DNA of 64,000 nt from Pseudomonas jinjuensis. GTDB lineage: Bacteria > Pseudomonadota > Gammaproteobacteria > Pseudomonadales > Pseudomonadaceae. The translations under genes were made by a program, and so were the position numbers. Within the stretch, counting starts at the first letter, position 1, and every line of letters begins with the position of its first letter. This document shows positions 22,650-32,083 of the stretch, one piece after another. The notes beneath the pieces are model-generated. The model was not told where the DNA came from. It did no database searches and was given only the letters and a program-made list of their open reading frames with translations. The stretch lies in contig NZ_FNIJ01000003.1 in the NCBI RefSeq assembly GCF_900103845.1, positions 186,001-250,000 on the forward strand, given 5' to 3'.

Positions 22650-23117
22650 TCAGTCCAGCCACAGCGCCAGCAGGATGCGGTCGCGGCAGACGATGCCGTT
22701 CTCGCTGATGAGCTCGGGGTAGTGGTCGAGGAAATAGTCCGGCTCGACACCGACGATGCGGAAGCCGCAGCGCTGGTACAGGCCGAGCTGGTCCAGGCTG
22801 GAGTTGCCGGTGGCGATCTCCAGCCGCTCGATGCCCTGTTGCCGCGCGGCCTCGATGGTCGCTTCCAGCAGCCGCCGGCCGAGGCCGCGGCGCTGCCAGG
22901 CTTCGGCCACCGCGAGATTGGTGATCTCGACATAGCCCTCTTCGCGTGGCGTCAGCACCAGCACGCCGGCCGGTTCGTCGTCGTCGATCATCAGCGCCAG
23001 CAGGCTGGAGTCGGGCAGATAGCGCTCGATCTGCGCGCGGCTCGGGTCGGCCAGCAGCAGGAGGTCCCACGGCGCGGCGGAAACCGGCAGTTCGCGGAGG
23101 GTGAAGGAAGGAGTCAA
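22650..23117 (-). CDS. GNAT family N-acetyltransferase
   Basis: A 155-residue single-domain GNAT protein. The acetyl-CoA pyrophosphate loop is QRRGLGRRLL (Q/RxxGxG/A), preceded by the beta-strand ITNLAVAEAW and followed by LGLYQRCGFRIVGVEPDYF. The acceptor is unknown. It ends 12 bp after the convergent folE2 stop and lies 92 bp downstream of cfa on the same strand. Confidence 0.85.
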   Translation of the reverse strand: MTPSFTLRELPVSAAPWDLLLLADPSRAQIERYLPDSSLLALMIDDDEPAGVLVLTPREEGYVEITNLAVAEAWQRRGLGRRLLEATIEAARQQGIERLEIATGNSSLDQLGLYQRCGFRIVGVEPDYFLDHYPELISENGIVCRDRILLALWLD

Positions 23118-23209
23118 GGCAGGCGGTCCAGGATCGGTGGGACCGCCATTCTGGAGGCAGCGCGGGCCGGGGGCAACGCGGCGCCGATGGGCCGGCGCCG
23201 CGCAGCGGG

Positions 23210-24394
23210 TCAGGCGTAGATGTCCCGGCGGCTCCAGGGCAGCTCGTGGGAACCGTCGTCATGCGGGCGAAGGGCGAGGATCTGGTGCAGGTTGATCCAG
23301 CCGCGCTTGAAGCCGTAGGCGCAGCCGGCCAGGTACAGCCGCCAGATGCGCACGGCTTCCTCGGGCACCAGTCGCGCCGCCTCGGCCAGCCGGGATTCCA
23401 GGTTGGCGCTCCAGAAGTCCAGGGTGCGCGCGTAGTGCAGGCGCAGGCTCTCGACGTCGACCACCTCCAGCCCGGCATCGCTCATCTGCGCGACGGCGAA
23501 CGACAGGTGCGGCAGTTCGCCGTGGGGGAACACGTAGCGGTCGATGAACTCGCCGGCGCCGCGCCCCACCGGACGCCCGTCGGTGTGCAGGGACGTGATT
23601 CCGTGGTTCATCACCAGCCCGCCCGGCCGCACCGCGCCGAACAGCTGCTGGAAGTACAGGCCCATGTTGGCGTGGCCGACGTGCTCGAACATGCCGACGC
23701 TGACCACCTTGTCGAAGTGGCCGTCGCGCGGCAGGTCGCGGTAGTCCATCAGCTCGATGCGCACCTTGCCGTCCAGCCCCTCGGCCTTGACCCGCTCGCG
23801 GCCGAGCTTGAACTGCTCTTCGCTGAGGGTGATGCCGAGCACCTCGACACCGAACTCCCGCGCCGCCAGCCGCGCCAGCCCGCCCCAGCCGCAGCCGACG
23901 TCGAGCAGGCGCTCGCCGGGCTTGAGCCGCAGCTTGCGGCACAGGTGGCGCAGCTTGGCCAGTTGGGCGCTGGCGAGGTCTTCCGTGCCGGTCTCGAAAT
24001 AGGCGCAGGAGTAGACCATCTCCGGGTCGAGCCAGAGCTGATAGAACTCGTTGGAGAGGTCGTAGTGGTAGCGGATGGCCTCGGCGTCGGTGGCCTTGTC
24101 ATGACTGGTGCGCGCGTAGTCGGCGCCGCCGGCGTCGGGCGCGAGCGCGGCGGTCAGGGCGTCGCCCATGGCGATCACGTCGCCGATCGACCCTTCGATG
24201 TCCATGCGCTTTTCGACATAGGCACGGCCGAGCGCGTCGAGGCTGGGGCGGGTGATCTCGCTCAGCAGCGTCGGATCGCGGACGACGAGAGTTACCTGCG
24301 GGTCCGGCCCCAGGTCGAAGGCCTGGGCCGCGCCGACGCGGATGCGCAGCGGCAACTGCAGGGACAGCAACTCAGAGGGCAGGTTGGCTTTCAT
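23210..24394 (-). CDS. cfa: Cyclopropane-fatty-acyl-phospholipid synthase
   Basis: The 394-residue SAM-dependent enzyme adds a methylene bridge to unsaturated phospholipid acyl chains at the inner membrane. The SAM-binding motif LDVGCGWGGLA is at 164-174, followed by GITLSEEQ and the family-typical FPHGELPHL and LDFWSANLESR. A variable N-terminal domain precedes. The start at 24394 follows CCAGGAGG at ideal spacing. Other Pseudomonas carry a second cfa copy, so paralogue identity is not fixed. Confidence 0.92.
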   Translation of the reverse strand: MKANLPSELLSLQLPLRIRVGAAQAFDLGPDPQVTLVVRDPTLLSEITRPSLDALGRAYVEKRMDIEGSIGDVIAMGDALTAALAPDAGGADYARTSHDKATDAEAIRYHYDLSNEFYQLWLDPEMVYSCAYFETGTEDLASAQLAKLRHLCRKLRLKPGERLLDVGCGWGGLARLAAREFGVEVLGITLSEEQFKLGRERVKAEGLDGKVRIELMDYRDLPRDGHFDKVVSVGMFEHVGHANMGLYFQQLFGAVRPGGLVMNHGITSLHTDGRPVGRGAGEFIDRYVFPHGELPHLSFAVAQMSDAGLEVVDVESLRLHYARTLDFWSANLESRLAEAARLVPEEAVRIWRLYLAGCAYGFKRGWINLHQILALRPHDDGSHELPWSRRDIYA

Positions 24395-25080
24395 GCATAC
24401 CTCCTGGTCACGTGGCTGGATCACTATAGATCAGACCGCTCATTAGCTGGCGCTATCGACTGATCTGGTGAAAATCTATCGATACGCCGGACGGCCACAG
24501 CGCCGCCGGCAATGCATAGTTCGCTATGCAAGCCTAGCAGGCGGATTCCGGACTTCCCGCACGGCCGAGGACAGGGCCGTCGTCATTGCGCGACGATGAC
24601 GCCCGGCGGTCGAATAGCGAACGCTTCATCGACCGGAAAATTGACCCGATGATGGCCAACCCCTATCGTGTTGCCGCTTCGCATTCTTCGGGTCACTTGT
24701 CAGGTACCCCTCGGAGGACCGGAGCCCGACCTTGCCCACAAGGCAAGGTCGTTCCATTCCCCCCCCTCGCAACGCGGCCCTCTGCCGCCAGGCCTCGGTG
24801 CCCCGTCCGTACCCCTGGACGCGCAGGCACCGGGGGGATGTCCATCCCGCTCCCCAAGTAGATTTCCGGCACGATCAACTCTGCGTCCACGGACTGCGCG
24901 AGGTCCTCGCAGGGAATCTGGCCGGGCAGGCGATGGACATGGGAGGAGATGCGCTACTTCTCCGGCAGCGCAGTGGCAAGCCGTTCCCTGCAGGCCGCCG
25001 AATGGATGGGGTTGGCGCGGGAGGGGAAGCGATGGGTGGGAAGGAGCGCCGACACCCGGCATCATTGCAGGAGCGACTGT

Positions 25081-25104
25081 CTGGAGCGGGCCATGCCCGC
25101 GACA
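25081..25104. repeat. REP unit (slightly diverged)
   Basis: Begins CTGGAGCGGGCC rather than GTAGGAGCGGGCC, otherwise identical to the other copies. Confidence 0.85.
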
Positions 25105-25146
25105 GGTCGGCGCCGCCGATCTCGCGCGCATGGCGTATGCCTGCCC

Positions 25147-25220
25147 GTAGGGTGGACGTGGCTCTTCACGTCCACCATCTCGGCCGGGAGTCGGTGGAAA
25201 TCGATTCGCCGATTTCCACC
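25147..25220. repeat. Two consecutive hairpins of a dispersed repeat type
   Basis: GGTGGACGTG pairs with CACGTCCACC (25151-25176) and GGTGGAAATCG pairs with CGATTTCCACC (25193-25220). The GTAGGGTGGAC start resembles dispersed Pseudomonas palindromes. They sit 14 bp after the permease stop and may end its transcript. Confidence 0.65.
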
Positions 25221-25234
25221 CTGCCCCGCCGGAC

Positions 25235-26557
25235 TCAATCCCGATCGATCAGCGACGTATCGCGGGTATCCGGCATGAACATGTACACCAGCAGCGAGCA
25301 GGCGATGCCGGCGGTGATGTACCAGAAGAAGCCGGACTCGTTGCCCACGCTCTTGAACCACAGCGCCACGTATTCCACCGTGCCGCCGGCCACCGACTGG
25401 GTCAGCGCATAGGGCAGGCCGACGCCGATGGCGCGGATTTCCGCCGGGAACAGCTCGGCCTTCACGATGGCGTTCACCGAGGTGTAGCCGCTGACGATCA
25501 CCAGGGCGAACATGATCAGCGCGAAGGCGCCCCACATGCTGGTGACGCTCTGCAGCATGCCGAGGATCGGCACGGTGCACAGGGTGCCCATCACGCCGAA
25601 GCCGAGCAGCAGCGGCCGGCGGCCGATGCGGTCGGACAGCGCGCCCATGATCGGCTGCAGCAGCATGAACAGGAACAGCGAGGCGGCCGAGATCATGGTC
25701 GCGTCGGCCTTGCTCATCTGCACCGTGTTCACCAGGTACTTCTGCATGTAGGTGGTGTAGGTGTAGAACGCCAGGCTGCCGCCGAGGGTCAGGCCGATCA
25801 CGGTGAACACCGCCTTCGGGTGGCGCATCAGGGTGCGCAGCACGCCTTCCTTCTTCTCGCGGTTCTGGGTCTTGGTGAAGGACTCGGTTTCCTCCATGCC
25901 GCGACGCAGCCACAGGGCGGTGATCGCGCAGGCCGCGCCGATCAGGAACGGAATGCGCCAGCCCCAGCTTTCCAGCTGCTCGGTGGTCAGCACGTTCTGC
26001 AGCAGGATCAGCACGCCGAGGGCCAGCAGCTGGCCGGAAATCAGGGTCACGTACTGGAAGCTGGCGAAGAAGCCACGACGCTCCTTGCCGGCCATTTCCG
26101 ACAGGTAGGTCGCCGAGGTGCCGTATTCACCGCCCACCGACAGGCCTTGCAGCAGGCGCGCGAACACCAGCAATGCAGGCGCGGCGACACCGATGCTGGC
26201 GTAGCCCGGGGTGACGGCGATGATCAGCGAGCCGAAGCACATCAGCAGCACCGACAGCAGCAGCGCGGCCTTGCGCCCCTTGCGGTCGGCGTACACACCC
26301 ATCAGCCAGCCGCCGATCGGACGCATGAGGAAGCCGATGGCGAACACCGCGGCGCTGTTCAGCAATTGCGCAGTGAGGTCGCCCTGGGGGAAGAAGGCCT
26401 TGGCGAAGTACAGCGAGAAGGCGGCGTAGACGTACCAGTCGTACCACTCGACCAGGTTGCCTACCGAACCGCTGAAGATCGAGCGGAGTTGTTGCGCGGT
26501 CGTTTTCGGCTGGGCCGAAGCCACGGCAGAAGCGGAAAGGGTGGTGGAAGTATCCAT
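25235..26557 (-). CDS. MFS 2-oxoglutarate/dicarboxylate:H+ symporter (KgtP/PcaT-like, MHS family)
   Basis: The 440-residue, twelve-helix transporter shows the metabolite:H+ symporter signature: GNLVEWYDWYVYAAFSLYF in helix 1, ADRKGRKAALL after helix 2, and LLQGLSVGGEYGTSATYLSE in helix 4-5. Together with the adjacent mifR/mifS-like genes and a -24/-12 promoter this points to the C5-dicarboxylate (2-oxoglutarate) permease known as PA5530 in P. aeruginosa. Start at 26557 (MDTSTTLSAS) follows AAGAGGA. A KgtP-type role is likely; exact substrate range is not visible. Confidence 0.88.
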   Translation of the reverse strand: MDTSTTLSASAVASAQPKTTAQQLRSIFSGSVGNLVEWYDWYVYAAFSLYFAKAFFPQGDLTAQLLNSAAVFAIGFLMRPIGGWLMGVYADRKGRKAALLLSVLLMCFGSLIIAVTPGYASIGVAAPALLVFARLLQGLSVGGEYGTSATYLSEMAGKERRGFFASFQYVTLISGQLLALGVLILLQNVLTTEQLESWGWRIPFLIGAACAITALWLRRGMEETESFTKTQNREKKEGVLRTLMRHPKAVFTVIGLTLGGSLAFYTYTTYMQKYLVNTVQMSKADATMISAASLFLFMLLQPIMGALSDRIGRRPLLLGFGVMGTLCTVPILGMLQSVTSMWGAFALIMFALVIVSGYTSVNAIVKAELFPAEIRAIGVGLPYALTQSVAGGTVEYVALWFKSVGNESGFFWYITAGIACSLLVYMFMPDTRDTSLIDRD

Positions 26558-26616
26558 CACGAGTCCTCTTGTCATTGTTGTCGGAGGGCACGTCGAAGCG
26601 GCCTTGGATTGCCAAT

Positions 26617-26633
26617 GGCAAGAGCTGTGCCAG
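26617..26633 (-). promoter_or_regulatory. Sigma-54 (-24/-12) promoter of the dicarboxylate permease
   Basis: On the minus strand CTGGCACAGCTCTTGCC has GG-N10-GC spacing and matches TGGCAC-N5-TTGC exactly. It lies 60 bp before the permease start and downstream of the gene for a sigma-54 response regulator. Confidence 0.85.
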
Positions 26634-26755
26634 TCGTGAAGTGGCCGGGATAGAGCGGTTGCGCGGAATTCAGGGGCGATTGGTGAGCGGAAAATTGCCG
26701 ATGCGCAAAGTGGAGATGAGCGAAAATCCGCCTATCGGCGAACTCGACCTTGCAT

Positions 26756-26806
26756 GTAGGAGCGGGCCACGCCCGCTCCTTTTTCGCGGGCATGGCCCGC
26801 TCCTAC
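26756..26806. repeat. Inverted pair of REP units between permease promoter and mifR
   Basis: A truncated unit (26756-26780) and a complete unit (26783-26806) face each other. The TAG of the right unit read on the minus strand is the stop codon of the mifR-like gene. Confidence 0.9.
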
Positions 26807-28125
26807 AGGAAATCCTCCCGCACCAACCCGTGCCGCTGCATCTTCTCGTTCAGCGTGCGCCGGGGCAGCTGCAGCTCGTTCATCACCGCCTTGATCTCGC
26901 CCTTGTGCCGCGCCAGGGCGCCGCGCAGGCATTGCGCCTCGAACGCCTCCACCTGCTCGGCCAGCGACTGCCCGGCGCTTTCCATCGCGCTGCTTCCCCC
27001 CGCCATACCCAGCACATGCCGCTCGGCGGCGTTGGCCAGTTCGCGCACGTTGCCCGGCCAGTTGTGGCTGAGCAGACGGCTCAGCTCGCTGGCACCCGGC
27101 TGCACGAATTCGCGGCCAAGGCGTTCGGCGGCGCCGCGGGCGAAGTGATCGAACAGCAGCGGGATGTCCTCGCGGCGCTCCCGCAGCGGCGGCAGGCGCA
27201 GTTCGGCGACGTTCAGGCGATAGGCGAGGTCCTCGCGGAAGCGCCCGGCGCGCGCCTCTTCCAGCAGGTCGGGCTTGGTCGCGGCGATCACCCGCAGGTC
27301 GACATCGATGCTCTGGTTCGAGCCAAGCCGCTCCAGCCGCTGCTCCTGCAACACGCGGAGCAGCTTGACCTGCTGCGCCAGCGGCATGCTCTCGATCTCG
27401 TCGAGGAACAGGCTGCCGCCGTCGGAATGTTCGAGCTTGCCGATGCGCTTGCCCTGGGCGCCGGTGAAGGCGCCGCTCTCGTGGCCGAACAGCTCGCTCT
27501 CGAACAGCTGCTCGGGGATCGCCGCGCAGTTGAGCGCGACGAAGGGCTTGCCGGCGCGCGGACCGAAGTCGTGCAGGCAGCGCGCCACCAGTTCCTTGCC
27601 GCTGCCGGTCTCGCCGCGGATCAGCACGTTGACCGGCGTCGGCGCCAGTTCCAGCACCTGCCGGCGCAGGGTCTGCATGGCCGGCGAGAAGCCGAGCAGG
27701 CGCGCATCGATGCGCTGGCGCAGGTCGGCCTCCTCGCGCAGATGGCGGTTCTCCAGCACCAGCCGGCGCTTGTCCATGGCGCGGCGCAGGCGTTCCAGCA
27801 GGGTCTGCGGGCTGAAGGGTTTTTCCAGGAAGTCGTAGGCGCCCTGGTGCATGGCCTCCACCGCCATCGGCACGTCGCCGTGGCCGGTGAGGAGGATCAC
27901 CGGCAGCTCGCGGTCCAGCTGCTGCGCCCGCTGCAGCAGGCCGAAGCCGTCCATGCCGGGCATGCGCACGTCGCTCAGCACCACCCCGGGGAAATCGCGG
28001 CCGAGCTTCTTCAGGCCATCCTCGGCGCTGGCGAACGGCTGCACCTCGAAGCCGGACAGCTCCAGCCACTGCTGCACCGCCTCGCGGATGCTCGCCTCGT
28101 CGTCGATGACCATCACCGAATTCAT
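26803..28125 (-). CDS. mifR: Sigma-54-dependent response regulator, MifR-like
   Basis: The 440-residue NtrC-class regulator has a receiver domain (MVIDDEASI acidic pocket, phospho-acceptor Asp in VVLSDVRMPG, Lys in EKPFSPQ), an AAA+ domain with Walker A GETGSGKE, the GAFTGA loop in GHESGAFTGAQG, Walker B LFLDEIES, and a C-terminal Fis-type HTH (RHKGEIKAVMNELQLPRRTL). Its pairing with a DctB-like kinase and the nearby 2-oxoglutarate permease fits MifR of P. aeruginosa; DctD is the alternative. ATG at 28125 has GAGGAG five nt upstream; a GTG at 28131 is too close to that site. Confidence 0.85.
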   Translation of the reverse strand: MNSVMVIDDEASIREAVQQWLELSGFEVQPFASAEDGLKKLGRDFPGVVLSDVRMPGMDGFGLLQRAQQLDRELPVILLTGHGDVPMAVEAMHQGAYDFLEKPFSPQTLLERLRRAMDKRRLVLENRHLREEADLRQRIDARLLGFSPAMQTLRRQVLELAPTPVNVLIRGETGSGKELVARCLHDFGPRAGKPFVALNCAAIPEQLFESELFGHESGAFTGAQGKRIGKLEHSDGGSLFLDEIESMPLAQQVKLLRVLQEQRLERLGSNQSIDVDLRVIAATKPDLLEEARAGRFREDLAYRLNVAELRLPPLRERREDIPLLFDHFARGAAERLGREFVQPGASELSRLLSHNWPGNVRELANAAERHVLGMAGGSSAMESAGQSLAEQVEAFEAQCLRGALARHKGEIKAVMNELQLPRRTLNEKMQRHGLVREDFL

Positions 28126-28127
28126 CT

Positions 28128-29885
28128 TCACTCCTCACCCAGGTCGGCCGGCAGGCGCAGGCTGAAGCAGGCGCCGCCATCGCGGTTGCCGGCTTCCAGG
28201 CTGCCGCCCAGTTCCATGACGATGCCATAGGATACCGCCAGCCCGAGGCCCAGCCCCTCGCCCACCGGCTTGGTGGTGAAGAAGGGGTCGAACACGCTGG
28301 CGAGGTGTTCCGCGGCGATGCCGCCGCCGCTGTCGAGCACTTCCAGCAGCCATTGCCCACCGTGCGGACAGATGTTCACCCGCAGCTGCCGCACGGGCTT
28401 GTCGGCCATGGCGTCGAGGGCGTTGCGCAGCAGGTTGACCAGCACCTGCTCCAGGCGGATGGCGTCGCCAAGCACCCAGGCCGGGCGCGCCATGTCCAGC
28501 TGCAGTTCCACCGCTTCGCTGCGCAGGCGCGCTTCCAGCAGTTGCAGGGCGCGATCGACCACCAGCGCCAGGTCGAGGCGTTCGCGCAGGCCGCCGGGGC
28601 TCTTGCGGGCGAAGGTCTTCAGGTGGCCGGTGAGCGCGGCCATGCGTTCCAGCTGTTCGTCGAGGCGCTGCAACACCACGGCGGCCTGCTCCTCGCGGCC
28701 CTGTTCGAGCAGCAGGCGCAGGCTGGCCAGCTGCATGCGCTGGGCGGTCAGCGGCTGGTTGATCTCGTGGGCCAGGGCGGCGGACATCTGCCCCAGCGCC
28801 GCCAGCTTGGCCGCCTGCACCAGCCCTTCCTGGGCGGTGCGAAGGGCGGCGGTGCGTTCCTCGACCAGCCGCTCCAGCTCCTCGCGGCTGCGCTGGCGCA
28901 GGCGTGCGAGGCGCCAGCGCTGGTGCAGGAACAGGCCGAGGAAGACCAGCGCCAGCCAGCCTCCCGCCGCACCGATGGCGGCGCCACGGCCGGCCTGCAG
29001 CGCCTCCTGCGGCTGGCGCAGCAGATGCAGGGTCCAGCCCTCGGAGGACAGCGGCAGCGTCTGCCAGAGGTAGTCGCGGTTGCCTTCCGGCCCGTTGACC
29101 CGCTCCAGCCGGCTATGCACGCCGAGCGCCTCCACACTGCGATGCTCCAGCGGCGCCAGCGGCTGCTTGTCGTACTGGCGGGTGGAGGTCAGTTCGGCGC
29201 GCTCCTCGGGCGTCAGCACGCGCAACTCGCGGTAACGCCAGCCCGGCCGGTTGGCAAGAAAGGCGATGTCCTTGGCGTCGCTGACCAGCAGCACGTCCGG
29301 CCCGGCGCTCCACTCGCGCTCCAGGTCGTTCAGTTCGAGGCGGACCACGATGGCGCCGAGGAAGCTGCCGTCCTCGTCCAGCACCGCGCTGGAAAGGAAG
29401 TAGCCGGGCGTGCCGGTGACCACCCCGACCGCATAGAAGCGCCCGGTGCCGTGGCTGCGGGTTTCCAGGAAGTACGGACGGAAGCCGAAGTTGTGGCCGA
29501 CGTAGCTGGTCGGCGTCCGCCAGTTGCTCGCCGCCACCGCCAGCCCATCGCGGTCGAGCAGCTCCAGGGTCGACGAGCCGGCGGCGGCGTTGATCCGCTC
29601 CAGCTTGCGGTTGAGGTGCAGTTGCAGCTCGCCGCCCACCGCGCCGCGCAACGACCGGCGCAGTTCCGGATCGAGGGCGAGTACCGCCGGCAGGGAACGG
29701 TAGCGGTCGATCAGCGTGCGCAGGGTACCGGCGTAGAGGTTCAGCTGCTCCTCGGCCTGCGCGCTGGATGCAGCCAGAGCGCGCTGCTCGGCCTGGCGCA
29801 GCGCCACGCCGGCGCACAGCAGCATGCCGGCGAGGATGGCCAGCACGGAGAGGGTCAGGCGCAGCGGGCGGGACAGGGCAATCAT
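28128..29885 (-). CDS. mifS: Sensor histidine kinase, MifS/DctB-like
   Basis: The 585-residue kinase has an N-terminal membrane helix (LTLSVLAILAGMLLCAGVAL), a periplasmic double-Cache-type sensor of ~250 residues, a second helix near residue 300 (AAGGWLALVFLGLFL), a coiled-coil stretch, the H-box ALAHEINQPL, the N-box LLRNALDAM and G-boxes (GGGIAAEHLASVFDPFFTTK, GLGLGLA). It should sense an external dicarboxylate such as 2-oxoglutarate and phosphorylate the adjacent regulator. Two nt separate its stop from the regulator's start. ATG at 29885 places the first helix correctly; upstream in-frame starts add an unlikely 59 residues. Confidence 0.85.
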   Translation of the reverse strand: MIALSRPLRLTLSVLAILAGMLLCAGVALRQAEQRALAASSAQAEEQLNLYAGTLRTLIDRYRSLPAVLALDPELRRSLRGAVGGELQLHLNRKLERINAAAGSSTLELLDRDGLAVAASNWRTPTSYVGHNFGFRPYFLETRSHGTGRFYAVGVVTGTPGYFLSSAVLDEDGSFLGAIVVRLELNDLEREWSAGPDVLLVSDAKDIAFLANRPGWRYRELRVLTPEERAELTSTRQYDKQPLAPLEHRSVEALGVHSRLERVNGPEGNRDYLWQTLPLSSEGWTLHLLRQPQEALQAGRGAAIGAAGGWLALVFLGLFLHQRWRLARLRQRSREELERLVEERTAALRTAQEGLVQAAKLAALGQMSAALAHEINQPLTAQRMQLASLRLLLEQGREEQAAVVLQRLDEQLERMAALTGHLKTFARKSPGGLRERLDLALVVDRALQLLEARLRSEAVELQLDMARPAWVLGDAIRLEQVLVNLLRNALDAMADKPVRQLRVNICPHGGQWLLEVLDSGGGIAAEHLASVFDPFFTTKPVGEGLGLGLAVSYGIVMELGGSLEAGNRDGGACFSLRLPADLGEE

Positions 29886-30043
29886 CGAGCGGCTCGGAAG
29901 GAAGCGGTTGTACAAGGCTGGCAGGCGATATCGAAGGCTGCCATTGCAATCGACCGAGCCGCCATGCGGGGCATAACGGTAACATGTGAGAAAAGGCGGC
30001 ATGGCTTGTGTCTGGACATGCTGGAACGGAAGAGGGCCCAGGT

Positions 30044-30703
30044 ATGAAAAATATGGATTCACTGAACGTACAGGAGCTGGACCTTCTCGCGAAGCTGCTG
30101 GACAAGCACCACAGCTCCGAATCGTTGGAGAATCTTTCCGAGCTCGAAGGCTTTGCCATCGCCATCATTTCAGGCCCCAAGCACGAGTCGACCGGTTGGT
30201 ATTCGACGATCTGGGGTGGTGTGGAATACGAGCCGGAATGGAAGTCGGAGGCGGAACTACAGCGCTTCCTCGATCTGCTGCTTAGCCATATGACCGATCT
30301 CGACTGGCTGCTGACGGAGCATCCAGAGATCGTCTCCGGCGTATTCGATATCAACTCCGATTACGAACGATATCTGGGGAACGTCGAGGGATGGTGCTTC
30401 GGCTTCATGCGCGGCGTGCAGTTGCACGACTGGTCCGCCTGGCCGCAGGAACTGCAGCATCATCTGGAACCCATTGCCCTGCATGGATTGGAGGAGAACT
30501 ACGAGCGGGTGGATGAGATGACGCAGGAGGAGTACCAGGCATCGGTGGCGCAGATCATGCCCGCCGTCCTGGCGCTGCACGCCTATTGGCGGGAGCGACG
30601 TCCGGCGATACCACAGCCCACCGTGTTGCCTCCCAAGATCGGCCGCAACGATCCTTGCCCCTGCGGCAGTGGCAAGAAGTACAAGCACTGCTGCATGCAC
30701 TAG
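30044..30703 (+). CDS. UPF0149 (YgfB/YecA)-type protein with C-terminal SEC-C motif
   Basis: The 219-residue protein has the all-helical UPF0149 fold (residues ~10-180; [19 protein letters not shown] is typical) followed by a SEC-C metal-binding tail, [19 protein letters not shown]. The tail binds zinc in SecA and many small proteins and often mediates ribosome or SecB contacts. The cellular role is not defined. Start at 30044 was chosen over one at 30008 because CCAGGT precedes it; ATG at 30053 is also possible. Its stop overlaps the convergent transglycosylase stop by 4 nt. Confidence 0.85.
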   Translation: MKNMDSLNVQELDLLAKLLDKHHSSESLENLSELEGFAIAIISGPKHESTGWYSTIWGGVEYEPEWKSEAELQRFLDLLLSHMTDLDWLLTEHPEIVSGVFDINSDYERYLGNVEGWCFGFMRGVQLHDWSAWPQELQHHLEPIALHGLEENYERVDEMTQEEYQASVAQIMPAVLALHAYWRERRPAIPQPTVLPPKIGRNDPCPCGSGKKYKHCCMH

Positions 30704-31896
30704 CGGCCCCGCAGCGCCCTGAGAATCTTCTGCCCGGCGCGCCCATCAGCCGGCTGCTGGCCGAGGCGCTGCTGCTCGGCCTGGATGGCCCGGCGGGTCT
30801 TGTCGCCGATCATGCCGTCGGGCTCGCCGATGGCGTGACCACGCTCCAGCAACAGTCTCTGCAGTTCCTTGCGTTCGGCGCGGCCGAGGCCGGGGTCGTC
30901 GGTCGGCCACGGCGTGCGCAGGCCGCTGCCGCCACGCAGGCGGTCGGACAGCAGGGCGATGGCAAGCGCATAGCTCTCGGCGGCGTTGTAGGAATAGATG
31001 GCGTTGTAGTTGCGCAGCACGAGGAACGCAGGTCCTTCCTTGCCGGCAGGCAGGAGGATCGCCGCCGGGGTCGAGGGCGCCGGCAGCGGGCCGCCGTCGA
31101 TGCGCTTCACCCCCTGCGCCTGCCAGGCCGAGACCGGCTTGCGCTTGCCGCGTCCGGCCAGACTGGAGGGGAACTGCGCCGGCAGCTTCACCTCATAGCC
31201 CCAGCCCGCGCCTGATACCCAGCCGGCCTTGCGCAGGTAATTGGCGGTGGAGGCCAGGGCGTCCGCCATGCTGCCGACCAGGTCGCGGTGGCCGTCGCCG
31301 TCGAAATCCACGGCGATGCGCGCATAGGTGCTCGGCATGAACTGCGTCTGGCCGAAGGCGCCGGCCCAGGAGCCGGTGACCTCGGGGGAACGCAGATCAC
31401 CCTGCTGCAGCAGCTTGAGGGTGGCGAAGAATTCGCCGCGGAAGAATGCCTGGCGCCGCCCATGGCAGGACAGGGTGGACAGCGAGGTGAGCAGCGGACG
31501 CTTGCCGGTGATGCGGCCGAAATCGCTCTCCACGCCCCAGACGGCGACCACCGTGTACTTGTCCACATGGTAGCGCTGGGCGATGCGTTCCAGCAGGTCG
31601 TGGTGCTGCGCCAGCATGGCCTTGCCATCGGCCACCCGCTGCTCGTCCACCAGCCCGGCGAGGTAGTCCCAGATCGGCGTGATGAACTCCGGCTGCGCGT
31701 CGAGCAGGTCCAGCACGCTGAGGTCGGCCTGCAGGTTCTGCGTGTAGCGCTGGTAGGCGATGGAGTCCACACCCTTGGCGCGAGCCTGCGGCTGCAGCCG
31801 CGCCAGGCAGTCGCTGAAGGTGTCCGCGGAGGCCGCCTGGGCGAGGAGAAGGGTGGAGCCGAAAAACAGAGCCGGGAAGGATCGAATGAGCAGCAT
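30700..31896 (-). CDS. Lytic murein transglycosylase, MltB/SltB type
   Basis: The 398-residue protein cleaves the glycan strand of peptidoglycan with formation of 1,6-anhydro-muropeptides. It has a signal peptide (about 25 residues, ending AASADT; no lipobox cysteine, so soluble periplasmic), the catalytic Glu at ~123 in [10 protein letters not shown], the [20 protein letters not shown] segment, and a C-terminal peptidoglycan-binding domain 1 ([24 protein letters not shown]). ATG at 31896 follows GAGGACTGG and begins a good signal peptide. Confidence 0.92.
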   Translation of the reverse strand: MLLIRSFPALFFGSTLLLAQAASADTFSDCLARLQPQARAKGVDSIAYQRYTQNLQADLSVLDLLDAQPEFITPIWDYLAGLVDEQRVADGKAMLAQHHDLLERIAQRYHVDKYTVVAVWGVESDFGRITGKRPLLTSLSTLSCHGRRQAFFRGEFFATLKLLQQGDLRSPEVTGSWAGAFGQTQFMPSTYARIAVDFDGDGHRDLVGSMADALASTANYLRKAGWVSGAGWGYEVKLPAQFPSSLAGRGKRKPVSAWQAQGVKRIDGGPLPAPSTPAAILLPAGKEGPAFLVLRNYNAIYSYNAAESYALAIALLSDRLRGGSGLRTPWPTDDPGLGRAERKELQRLLLERGHAIGEPDGMIGDKTRRAIQAEQQRLGQQPADGRAGQKILRALRGR

Positions 31897-32083
31897 GGGC
31901 CAGTCCTCGACGCCGGAGGCGGGCCATCGCGGGAAGGTGGCCTGCCTGCGCTGACGGAATCTCGCTAATCCTGCTGAGCGTAGCCGGCCTTGCCGGGCGG
32001 ATACCTTGACCAGGCACACTGGCCGCGCAACGTGCGCTCGCAGGAGCGCCGAACCTGCGGCGGCGGCTGGCCCCCGTCACCGC

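Larger units (their letters stand above)
24395..25234. other. 840-bp intergenic stretch without a supportable gene
   Basis: No reading frame here has a convincing start, ribosome site or recognisable domain. Visible items are a perfect 9-bp hairpin GACCTTGCC/GGCAAGGTC at 24728-24750, a C-tract at 24761-24768, a REP unit at 25081, and two further hairpins at 25147-25220. The left end contains the cfa promoter region. It could hold an untranslated RNA, but nothing identifies one. Confidence 0.5.

Noticed and set aside
24586-25150. Several short overlapping frames downstream of cfa
   Set aside because: No start with a ribosome site and no domain; Pro/Arg-rich translations are typical of GC-rich non-coding DNA.
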